DNA from: JACPGQ01 sp039798685
GTDB taxonomy: Bacteria; Patescibacteriota; Microgenomatia; Levybacterales; UBA12049
NCBI GenBank assembly: GCA_039798685.1
Contig: JBDKFM010000004.1
Span: 1 to 36,765, forward strand
Direction of reading: 5' to 3'
Length of the DNA stretch: 36,765 bases
Within the stretch, counting starts at the first letter, position 1. Every line of letters begins with the position of its first letter. Under the pieces are notes generated by a model, which did no database searches, was not told the DNA's origin, and saw nothing but the letters and a program-made list of their open reading frames with translations. Positions 31,359 to 36,765 of this stretch are shown here, piece after piece. The position numbers and the translations under genes were made by a program.

Positions 31359-32201
31359 TTATGAGGCAGTAGACTTCTTCGTCTCATTTTCTTCCTGACA
31401 GATAAAATGAATCTCACCCATCGTCAGCTTTTTTTCATCCTGGGAAAGTGAGAGTACTTCAAGGAGTTCTGGCTTGGCGCATATTTCCTTGCACAGCGTG
31501 ACGTGATGCTGCAGGAGTTGAGCCTTTTGCGCCATAGAGAGCGTCGTAAGCATAGTAATTGGATGCAGGGTATACTTTTCTATGAGATCACGGAGACTTT
31601 CGCCTGTAGGATATCCCCAACTGACAATTTTTAATTTCTCACACGCTGCATATGCGATTGCATCGACAGTCGCTTTCGTGTTAGTCACAAGCCATCCTTC
31701 ATCAAGATTATTTTTTACTTTTGCATCATCAAACCGGGCTTTTGTATAGAGAGCAACATGGATATCCGATCTATTTCCTGGGTTATTATGAAATTTTGCT
31801 TCAATCATCAGTCGCTTACCGTTTTTTTCCGCGAGCACATCGACTTCATGCGTCACGCATTTACCGCCGAGAACCTGACGCACCTGCGTTGCGTAGCCGT
31901 GTTCCTGCATAATGCTCGCAACAAAATCTTCAAAGGGGTACCCTGTAGGGCCAAGCATCATGATCGCCTGTTTAAGAGAGTATCGTGATTTACTGAAAGG
32001 ATGCGAAGATTTTCCGAGGAATTCACTGATGTGATGAAAAATTTCCCACGTCTGCATGCCGTCATAGAAGCGGGTCTTTATGTGTGTGAGGACTTCATTT
32101 TCAAGCTGCTTCGGGATACCTGCACGGCGCATCGAATTGAGAACTTTTTGCTCATCAAATGCTTCACGGGTACCATCAGCTTTTAGGACAGTGTGCATCA
32201 T
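31359..32201 (-). CDS. ATP-cone domain fused to PD-(D/E)xK nuclease
   Basis: A 280-residue soluble protein. Residues 1-90 form an ATP-cone (VLKADGTREAFDEQKVLNSM and RYSLKQAIMMLGPTGYPFE), the nucleotide-sensing module of NrdR and ribonucleotide reductases. Residues about 100-200 form a Mrr-like restriction-endonuclease fold: Glu119 and Asp121 in HEVDVLAE, and Glu134/Lys136 in MIEAKFHN, give the PD-(D/E)xK site. A C-terminal helical extension of about 70 residues follows. This fusion is known in bacteria but its role is unclear. A nucleotide-controlled DNA nuclease is the natural inference. No methyltransferase partner is present. Confidence 0.8.
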   Translation of the reverse strand: MMHTVLKADGTREAFDEQKVLNSMRRAGIPKQLENEVLTHIKTRFYDGMQTWEIFHHISEFLGKSSHPFSKSRYSLKQAIMMLGPTGYPFEDFVASIMQEHGYATQVRQVLGGKCVTHEVDVLAEKNGKRLMIEAKFHNNPGNRSDIHVALYTKARFDDAKVKNNLDEGWLVTNTKATVDAIAYAACEKLKIVSWGYPTGESLRDLIEKYTLHPITMLTTLSMAQKAQLLQHHVTLCKEICAKPELLEVLSLSQDEKKLTMGEIHFICQEENETKKSTAS

Positions 32202-32278
32202 TTTGTGCGAAAAGAAGACATCATGTCAATCTTCGTGCACATATATAATTGTACACGGCGAAGTAGTAACTGCAAGAC

Positions 32279-32878
32279 TTAGTTCGTAATAGTACCCGAT
32301 GAAGATGCCGAGGGATCTATCACACCGTCGTATTTAAATTTTCTCGTCAGTAGTTTTTCCTGACCCGTCACAACGCTCTTTACCCGGAGTTCAAGTGTGA
32401 CCTGCCCTTTCGGAGGGTTATACAGCGCGATCGATTTATCATCATACTCTGACCATCTCCCATTATTTATTCTATAGGACCAAACCACTGCACAATATCC
32501 TTCACCATCACGCTCAATTGAAATTATGAGAGGATTTTCAGTCACTGTGTCGCCTTCTTGTGGGCTACTGATATCAACAGGACCGATCTCCTTTTTGCAC
32601 GCCTCTGTAGGTGTTGATTTTGCGGTGACGCCTGATGTATCAGTTGAACCGGCTTGAGTGCGGGGCTCAAGTGTCGTTATAATAATTCTGGGTGTCGGTT
32701 CAGGACTTTTTTCTTTTGCCTTGTCTTCCTGACGGAGATTTGAGACATTCAGAATTATAACTGTCAGAAGCACCGGAACTGTTAAGATCGCTGTGAAAAA
32801 CTCGACATACTGCTTTTTTGCGGGTAAACCTCTGTAAAACCTGATAAAACGTGAAAAAAAGTTCTTTTTCTCTTGCAT
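32279..32878 (-). CDS. Single-pass membrane protein with outer beta-sandwich-like domain
   Basis: A 199-residue protein. A short basic cytoplasmic N-terminus is followed by a membrane helix (about residues 28-46, FFTAILTVPVLLTVIILNV), a Pro/Thr-rich linker, and an outer domain of about 100 residues. The outer domain has Ig-like features (VDISSPQEGDTV, YCAVVWSYRINNGRWSEY and TLELRVKSVVTG) and one probable Cys pair. It resembles fibronectin/Ig-like adhesion domains, but no family is claimed. The promoter is at 32896-32924. It may be in one transcript with the ATP-cone nuclease gene 77 nt downstream. Confidence 0.55.
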   Translation of the reverse strand: MQEKKNFFSRFIRFYRGLPAKKQYVEFFTAILTVPVLLTVIILNVSNLRQEDKAKEKSPEPTPRIIITTLEPRTQAGSTDTSGVTAKSTPTEACKKEIGPVDISSPQEGDTVTENPLIISIERDGEGYCAVVWSYRINNGRWSEYDDKSIALYNPPKGQVTLELRVKSVVTGQEKLLTRKFKYDGVIDPSASSSGTITN

Positions 32879-32895
32879 GGCTCTAGGATGCTTCT

Positions 32896-32924
32896 ATTGT
32901 ACCCAAAATCGTATTGTGATGCAA
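32896..32924 (-). promoter_or_regulatory. Promoter of the 32878 membrane-protein gene
   Basis: TTGCAT (32919-32924) and TACAAT (32896-32901) have a 17-nt spacer. Seventeen bases separate the -10 box from the ATG. Confidence 0.6.
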
Positions 32925-32956
32925 AAAGGCTGAGAATCACCTGAATGGAGGGAAAA

Positions 32957-32986
32957 TTGAACTTCCTACCGGATTATTGATACAAT
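32957..32986 (+). promoter_or_regulatory. Promoter of tRNA-Arg(TCG)
   Basis: TTGAAC (32957-32962) and TACAAT (32981-32986) have an 18-nt spacer. It closely resembles the promoter before the other tRNA-Arg gene at 24240-24268. Confidence 0.6.
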
Positions 32987-33014
32987 GCCATATGCCATTA
33001 GCTCTACGCTATTG
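32987..33014. repeat. Degenerate heptamer array upstream of tRNA-Arg(TCG)
   Basis: The units GCCATAT and GCCATTA are followed by the weaker GCTCTAC and GCTATTG. The array sits between the promoter and the tRNA, as at 24324 and 26072. Confidence 0.5.
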
Positions 33015-33022
33015 GTCAAATC

Positions 33023-33095
33023 GCGCCTGTAGCTTAATGGATTGAGCACTTCGCTTCGGACGAAGGGGTTGGGGGTTCGAGTCCCTCCAGGCGCA
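33023..33095 (+). tRNA. tRNA-Arg (anticodon TCG)
   Basis: The acceptor stem GCGCCTG/CAGGCGC, anticodon stem CTTCG/CGAAG with loop CTTCGGA, and T arm GGGGG/CCCTC all form. Confidence 0.95.
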
Positions 33096-33141
33096 CTAAG
33101 ATCTTTTTGTATTTTGTAACAGTAATGTTTATATTTCCTGT

Positions 33142-33232
33142 GGACTCGAACTTCTGGACTGAACAAGTAAAAAGAATTTGTGACGAAGTGAAGGAGCCGA
33201 TGTCGCGAGGCGAGCAAAACGAGAGCTTGTGA
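33142..33232 (+). repeat. Left arm of imperfect inverted repeat around GIY-YIG gene
   Basis: This about 90-bp arm is about 70 percent identical by eye to the reverse complement of 33562-33651. Shared blocks include GGACTGAAC, GTGAAGGAG, TCGCGAGGC and CTTGTGA. The outer end (GGACTCGAAC) is the complement of a tRNA T-arm-like sequence. Confidence 0.7.
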
Positions 33233-33281
33233 ATTGATTCACTCCAAAAGATCCTACATCTTGAACTACATTCATTTTAAA

Positions 33282-33560
33282 ATGACAAGTGAAAAAACAT
33301 GGTATCTCTACATTATCAAGTGCTCAGACGATACGTTATACACGGGAATCAGTATCGATGTCGCGAAGCGAATTAAGCGACACAATAGTGGTCATGGTGC
33401 AAAATCAATCAAAGGGAAACTACCTGTTCTGCTTGTCTATCATGAACCTCATGAATCACATCTTTCTGCCGCAAGAAGAGAGCGGGAGATTAAACGTTGG
33501 AAACGATCACAGAAGTTAAAGCTTATTGAAGAAAAGTATAGTGAGCCCAGAGGGATTTGA
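33282..33560 (+). CDS. GIY-YIG domain protein (UPF0213-like) within inverted repeats
   Basis: A 92-residue single-domain GIY-YIG protein. The core is WYLYIIKCSDDTLYTGIS (residues about 7-24), with the catalytic-type Arg in AKRIKRHNSG and the C-terminal AARREREIKRW helix. The ATG at 33282 is preferred to 33234 because the family begins just before this point. The last residues (SEPRGI) are encoded by a 22-bp copy of the 3' end of the neighbouring tRNA-Lys, so the original C-terminus was replaced or extended. The gene lies inside a 510-bp inverted-repeat structure between two tRNA genes. A nuclease role in self-mobility is possible but unproven. Confidence 0.8.
   Translation: MTSEKTWYLYIIKCSDDTLYTGISIDVAKRIKRHNSGHGAKSIKGKLPVLLVYHEPHESHLSAARREREIKRWKRSQKLKLIEEKYSEPRGI
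33539..33560. repeat. 22-bp direct repeat, copy 1 (tRNA-Lys 3' end fragment)
   Basis: This is identical to 33693-33714, which forms the 3' end of tRNA-Lys (T loop through acceptor stem plus three flanking bases). The copies are 154 bp apart. Copy 1 is the end of the GIY-YIG coding region. Confidence 0.9.
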
Positions 33561-33561
33561 C

Positions 33562-33651
33562 TCACAAGTTCTTGCTTCGCAAGCCTCGCGAGCCCGCCTC
33601 CTTCACGAGAATACAAACACTTGTTCTCGTTCAGTCCGGCAGTTCAAATCC
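33562..33651 (-). repeat. Right arm of imperfect inverted repeat around GIY-YIG gene
   Basis: This is the reverse complement of the arm at 33142-33232 and begins right after the GIY-YIG stop. It contains two small hairpins: CTTGC/GCAAG at 33571-33583 and ACGAGAA/TTCTCGT at 33605-33630. Its outer end reads GTTCAAATCC on the plus strand, a T-arm-like sequence. Confidence 0.7.
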
Positions 33652-33692
33652 AGAATTACTACAAAAATCATTTACAAAAGTATAAATTTTCG

Positions 33693-33714
33693 TAGTGAGC
33701 CCAGAGGGATTTGA
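33693..33714. repeat. 22-bp direct repeat, copy 2 (tRNA-Lys 3' end)
   Basis: This is the intact copy within the tRNA-Lys gene and its 3' flank. See copy 1 at 33539-33560. Confidence 0.9.
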
Positions 33715-33767
33715 ACCCCCAACCAATGCCTTAAGAGGGCACTGCTCTACCGTTGAGCTATGGGCCC
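33696..33767 (-). tRNA. tRNA-Lys (anticodon CTT)
   Basis: The acceptor stem GGGCCCA/TGGGCTC has one G-T pair. The D arm GCTC/GAGC, anticodon stem GTGCC/GGCAT with loop CTCTTAA, and T arm GGGGG/CCCTC all form. A TATACA -10 box (33774-33779) lies 6 nt upstream of the 5' end. Confidence 0.95.
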
Positions 33768-33909
33768 GGGTTATGTATAGCGAATGACTAATAGCACATT
33801 GCGAAATTAGTGCAAGCTAGACACTCAGAATTTGTACATTATACAGAGGAATTGCAAAGACGGCAATATTTTTCTCGTATCACATATGATGAGAAATATT
33901 CGGAGTATA

Positions 33910-34842
33910 TTATTTTTCGGCAAGAGACGCAGTCCTGACGGATTTCTTTTCTTTCTTCACTACTTGCCAGATTGTAAATGCTAAAAGTACTACGCCTACA
34001 ATCTGCGTCCATGACAACCCGTTGTGAAAGTAAAAGTAGTCTATAAAGATGGCTGATGCCGGCCAAACAAGTTCACACAGTGTCGTGATACGCGCTGGAG
34101 TTCTTTTCAGTCCGTAGTAGTAGATGGCTAAGGCGACAAGACCGGTTGTGAACGTAATCAGCAGGAGTGTTCCCCACTGTTCAGGCTTGAGCATAAATAA
34201 TTGCGATGTCTCATTTTGACCAAAGATAAACAGTAGCGCAAATATGGGTGCGAGAAGAAACCGTAAAGCTGTCGCTGTGAGGAAAGATACCTTATTCAGG
34301 ACGTATTTACTGATCGCTGTCGATGATCCCCAGAGAAGCCCTGCAGAAAGTGCCAGAAGCCCTGCAGTTGCCGTTCCCTGTCCGGTTGCGAAGTTGACAG
34401 ACAAGTCCTTAAATGTGATCAAATATGCTGCACCCAGTGCAAGACCTGCCCAGACAAGAAACCGCTTCGTCAATGGTTCTTTGAGAAGTATCCTGGCTGC
34501 GAGAATCGCCCAGATAGGCTGGAGTTGCTGTAGCAGCACAACCACAGAAAACTGTATATAGTTTACTTTTCCAAGTGCCTGTGTGTAAAAAATCGTACCC
34601 AGTGCTCCTGAGAAGAGTGCAACTACTCCGATCGCCAACCACTCTTTCCTTCTCATTTTTTTCAGATCTGGCAGCCATTTAGAGATAAACAGAAATAGAA
34701 TTCCGGCTCCGAGTAGGTGTTCATAGAATACAATTACTGATGGGGGGAGAATATAGAGACTTCGGCGGAGAACTCCATCGAAGCTCCAGAGAAGCGCTGC
34801 GGTGATGATAAAAAGTGGACCAAACTGTAGTATTTTTTTCAT
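33910..34842 (-). CDS. EamA/DMT-family transporter, probable riboflavin importer (RibN-like)
   Basis: A 310-residue polytopic protein with ten hydrophobic segments in two EamA repeats (about residues 10-140 and 160-290). LLWSFDGVLRRSL and LLWGSSTAISKYVL are the repeat starts, and the family block VLLQQLQPIWAILAARILLKEPLT ends repeat 1. EamA proteins move many metabolites, so the substrate is not set by the sequence. The upstream FMN-riboswitch-like leader makes riboflavin or another flavin the best guess, as RibN-type riboflavin transporters belong to this family and are often FMN-controlled. The ATG comes directly after the terminator T run, and no ribosome-binding site is seen. A weak hairpin follows the stop (33866-33902). 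Confidence 0.75.
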   Translation of the reverse strand: MKKILQFGPLFIITAALLWSFDGVLRRSLYILPPSVIVFYEHLLGAGILFLFISKWLPDLKKMRRKEWLAIGVVALFSGALGTIFYTQALGKVNYIQFSVVVLLQQLQPIWAILAARILLKEPLTKRFLVWAGLALGAAYLITFKDLSVNFATGQGTATAGLLALSAGLLWGSSTAISKYVLNKVSFLTATALRFLLAPIFALLFIFGQNETSQLFMLKPEQWGTLLLITFTTGLVALAIYYYGLKRTPARITTLCELVWPASAIFIDYFYFHNGLSWTQIVGVVLLAFTIWQVVKKEKKSVRTASLAEK

Positions 34843-34868
34843 AAAAAATCCCCGCTACTTTCGGGGAT
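34843..34868 (-). terminator. Riboswitch expression-platform terminator
   Basis: A 7-bp GC-rich stem (34848-34854 against 34862-34868) is followed on the minus strand by six T residues, and the ATG comes immediately after. The 5' arm plus loop (CCCCGAAAG, 34858-34866) is perfectly complementary to CTTTCGGGG (35080-35088) at the start of the aptamer. That pairing would be the antiterminator. Confidence 0.85.
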
Positions 34869-34925
34869 CTCATCACACAAAGTACAACTTAGACGCTCAC
34901 GCGCAAAGCGACATCTGTGAAATAC

Positions 34926-35092
34926 TATTCTCTCTTTTATCCCGACTATACGGTCGCTGAAGGATTTCCGCCTTCTCATGTCTGCTTGTGGCAGACTCGT
35001 AGAGTGTGCTCTTTATAAGAGTTTACTACCGATTGTGATTTGCTGTCAGAATATAAAAATCACTGACAGCGCACACGTACCCCGAAAGAATA
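34926..35092 (-). ncRNA. FMN (RFN-element) riboswitch-like aptamer
   Basis: On the minus strand P1 is TATTCTTT (35092-35085) pairing with AGAGAATA (34933-34926). P1 is followed by the CGGGG(T)AC junction, an extended P2 (GCTGTCAG/CTGACAGC) with a UG...AUU loop, CGGTAGT as the P2-P3 joint, P3 to P5 hairpins including TCTGC/GCAGA and GAAGG/CCTTC, and then GACCGTATAGTCGGGATAAA. The last block and the TCTTTCGGGG start match the conserved ends of FMN riboswitches closely. P2 is longer than usual and the ACCGGCGGU joint is degenerate, so a variant with altered ligand preference cannot be excluded. Confidence 0.7.
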
Positions 35093-35097
35093 CAGCA

Positions 35098-35126
35098 ATA
35101 ATACCTGCTTCCGAATTTGACGTCAA
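35098..35126 (-). promoter_or_regulatory. Promoter of the FMN-riboswitch/EamA transcript
   Basis: TTGACG (35121-35126) and TATTAT (35098-35103) have a 17-nt spacer, just upstream of the aptamer. The -35 box overlaps the end of the RNase HII gene. Confidence 0.8.
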
Positions 35127-35782
35127 GTGAATATACTGTGGCAAAACGTGCTCCTGTGCAGGCGTGAAAGTCCATATTTTTTCAATAAATCACGATGAAG
35201 TACAGTGCCATATCCTTTGTGCTTTGCGAATTGGTACTTTGCATATTCACCACGAAGCAACTTCATATAATTGTCTCTATGCACCTTTGCGATGATAGAA
35301 GCAGCGGCGATACTCAGTGATTTCTGATCACCTTTTATAATTGCCATCTGATTTTTTACTCCTCCCATAGCATACGGTGCAGAAAATCCATCCAACAAGA
35401 CAAAAAGTGGTGTGTGTTCCGCAAGTTTCCGCAGATTACAAATCGCCTTCCGGAAACCTATCTGATTAGCCTTTCCAATCCCAACCTTATCTATCACTCT
35501 CACTGACACCTCAACGATTGTGATCAATCGCGCATGCTCTTTGATGACGACCGAAAGTTCTTCTCGCTTTTTTGGACTAAGTAGCTTTGAGTCGTTCACT
35601 TCGTGGAGAATTTTTTGTGCAGTGTTATCTGCATGGAATAGCGGCGGAAACACAACTGCGCCTACGACGAGTGGACCTGCAAATGCACCGCGGCCTACCT
35701 CGTCAACTCCTGCTACGAGATATCCCTCTTTCCATTTTTTATATTCTTCCTCAAATGAGGGATTCCTGCGTGCTTTCGTCAT
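35123..35782 (-). CDS. rnhB: Ribonuclease HII
   Basis: A 219-residue enzyme that cleaves RNA in RNA-DNA hybrids and at single ribonucleotides in DNA. The first catalytic acids Asp27 and Glu28 are in AGVDEVGRG. NDSKLLSPKKRE is the next family block. A further Asp is in VLLDGFSAP, and KGDQKSLSIAAASIIAKVHRD carries the last Asp-containing motif. The frame is open to 35944, but the upstream part lies within the DUF2130 gene. The ATG at 35782 (or 35791) gives the usual N-terminus and a short overlap with the DUF2130 gene, so the two are probably translated in one operon. Confidence 0.92.
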   Translation of the reverse strand: MTKARRNPSFEEEYKKWKEGYLVAGVDEVGRGAFAGPLVVGAVVFPPLFHADNTAQKILHEVNDSKLLSPKKREELSVVIKEHARLITIVEVSVRVIDKVGIGKANQIGFRKAICNLRKLAEHTPLFVLLDGFSAPYAMGGVKNQMAIIKGDQKSLSIAAASIIAKVHRDNYMKLLRGEYAKYQFAKHKGYGTVLHRDLLKKYGLSRLHRSTFCHSIFT

Positions 35783-36765
35783 CCCCTGCATCAAGTTCGA
35801 GACTCTTAATATCTTTGAGTGAGGGAAGCACGCTCTGAAAATCTCCGAACATTTGGGCGGCACTTTTATCCAGTTTTCCGATCTGATTCTCCCTGTGTTT
35901 CCAGATTTTTTCCATCGCTCTCCTCTCTGCGGTGAGACCATCACGTAGTGCCTTCACACTCTCAAAATGTGACTCAAATTTATGTCTGAACGCATCACTT
36001 GAGATGTACTCATAGATTTCCTGAAGTGTATCATCGTCTGATGCTCTCGCTTTTGCCGCAGCCACAAAGAGCAGTCTTTCCCTGAGAATGTCAGTCAACC
36101 CGACAGCATGTTCAAATGTGGTGATCAAAACACCATCTTTTTTCTTGAAACTCGTCACATCTGAAGGAAGCGCATCGCTCACAAGTACAGATATTGTTGC
36201 ATTTACCCTTCTTGCGTCCTCACGCAGCTTCGGAAGCCACCCACTGCTCCACTGTTTCGTCCGCTTTATTTCCCAGAGTATCGATCCTGCCTCTTGTCCG
36301 AATTTATTTTTTACGACCTGCCAAATATCTGCTCCTTCCACACCCTTGGGTACCGGGAGGAAATCATCGAGAGGAAATGTTTCACGTAATGTTTCTTCAA
36401 GCTGCAATTCCTGTACTTCTCCTTGAAGTTGTTGTGACTTTTGACTTGCTTTTCTCTGGGCATCTTCAAGTGATTTCTTCGTGTCCTCAAGCTGTTTTTT
36501 CAGCTCTGATGTCTCAAGATCTGCTTTTTCCTTTGCATTTTTCAGTGCTTCTTCTTTGATTTTTTCTCGTTCCTCATTCAGTTTTTTCTGATCTTCAATC
36601 TCCTTGTGTTCAAATTTATCGGAGAGTGTTCTGATGGTTTTATTCAGCTCGAGTAGTTGCTCCTGCAGCTTATTGTTTTTTATTTTTGCTTCCTGCAGTT
36701 CATTGGCGGAGTCTTTTAATTTAAAATGAAACTCTTCTACCGCTTTTTTCTTTGCTTTTTCTTCC
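35751..36765 (-). CDS. DUF2130 protein with coiled coil (5' partial)
   Basis: At least 338 residues; the start lies beyond the window. The TTG at 36407 is an internal codon, because the frame continues upstream without a stop to the edge and encodes a long charged coiled coil rich in Lys and Glu. The family signature QGEVQELQLEETLRETFPLDD joins the coiled coil to the DUF2130 domain, which has GVEGADIWQVV, the nuclease-like IKRTKQWSSGWLPKLREDAR block and ISVLVSDALP. The Glu and Lys of the WEIKRTK segment fit a PD-(D/E)xK-like site, but activity is unproven. A Gln/Ser-rich acidic tail ends the protein, and rnhB overlaps it by about 30 nt. Confidence 0.85.
   Translation of the reverse strand, partial: EEKAKKKAVEEFHFKLKDSANELQEAKIKNNKLQEQLLELNKTIRTLSDKFEHKEIEDQKKLNEEREKIKEEALKNAKEKADLETSELKKQLEDTKKSLEDAQRKASQKSQQLQGEVQELQLEETLRETFPLDDFLPVPKGVEGADIWQVVKNKFGQEAGSILWEIKRTKQWSSGWLPKLREDARRVNATISVLVSDALPSDVTSFKKKDGVLITTFEHAVGLTDILRERLLFVAAAKARASDDDTLQEIYEYISSDAFRHKFESHFESVKALRDGLTAERRAMEKIWKHRENQIGKLDKSAAQMFGDFQSVLPSLKDIKSLELDAGDDESTQESLI

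Noticed and set aside
33526..33714. Small plus-strand ORF overlapping the GIY-YIG 3' end and tRNA-Lys
   Set aside because: It is made of the inverted-repeat arm and the antisense of a tRNA. The shared C-terminal peptide with the GIY-YIG gene is a result of the 22-bp duplication.
33539..33714. Phage or integrative-element attachment sites (attL/attR)
   Set aside because: The two 22-bp repeats are only 154 bp apart and no integrase lies in between. A small duplication linked to the GIY-YIG unit fits better.
35751..36407. Start of the DUF2130 gene at the TTG of position 36407
   Set aside because: The frame continues upstream as coiled coil and the family signature spans this codon.
1..36765. 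Alternative genetic code (TGA as glycine) known in some CPR lineages
   Set aside because: TGA ends several complete proteins at the expected family length, for example at 3937 and 22310, and does not occur in frame inside conserved domains.

Overview
The window looks like a piece of a small Patescibacteria (Candidate Phyla Radiation) genome, probably Microgenomates-like. This is an inference from gene content: SipW/TasA-type surface proteins, a compact sortase, membrane-anchored hypothetical proteins, DUF2130, DUF1801 and tRNA-linked GIY-YIG proteins, with tight gene packing. No marker gene is present to confirm it. TGA is used as an ordinary stop, so the glycine-recoding CPR lineages are unlikely.

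Layout. (1) 1-5180: a plus-strand surface-glycan operon with a GT2 glycosyltransferase (5' cut), two GT-C-like polytopic proteins and a secreted TIM-barrel glycosidase-like protein. (2) 5186-6374: a strong promoter, a secreted protein ending in an LAGTG sorting signal, and its sortase. (3) 10400-6397, minus strand: a matrix/fibre operon with a TasA-like protein, SipW-type signal peptidase, lamin-tail-domain protein, TasA-RTX chimera and a two-module repeat protein. It is preceded by a long structured leader with its own terminator. (4) 10525-12194: two unrecognised genes. (5) 12241-17136: an RND transporter and its adaptor. (6) 17147-20487: two cell-surface proteins, undecaprenyl-diphosphatase, and a divergent D,D-carboxypeptidase. 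(7) 20536-26186: a beta-CASP metallo-beta-lactamase nuclease, five tRNAs (Leu, Pro, Gly, Arg, His), a GIY-YIG protein, a methyltransferase, an AI-2E-family exporter and a beta-propeller-like lipoprotein-sized protein. (8) 26254-32924: VOC, YdeI-like and DUF1801 proteins, a polysaccharide deacetylase, an HExxH protein, a Y-family polymerase, an ATP-cone/PD-(D/E)xK nuclease and a membrane protein. (9) 32957-33767: tRNA-Arg, a second GIY-YIG gene inside long inverted repeats, and tRNA-Lys. (10) 33910-35126: an EamA transporter behind an FMN-riboswitch-like leader. (11) 35123-36765: RNase HII and a DUF2130 protein (5' cut).

Four patterns stand out and were read directly from the bases. First, an FMN-type aptamer with a terminator and a perfect 9-nt antiterminator controls an EamA transporter, which suggests riboflavin import in an organism likely to depend on it. 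Second, the tasA/sipW leader folds into a three-way junction followed by an intrinsic terminator. Third, at least eight genes have a -10 box only 6-8 nt upstream of the best start codon, which indicates leaderless mRNAs. Fourth, five intergenic spacers carry degenerate 7-bp tandem repeats with an ATT core, three of them just upstream of tRNA genes. In addition, the GIY-YIG gene at 33282 is bracketed by about 90-bp imperfect inverted repeats, and its last codons are a copy of the adjacent tRNA-Lys 3' end, like a minimal mobile element.
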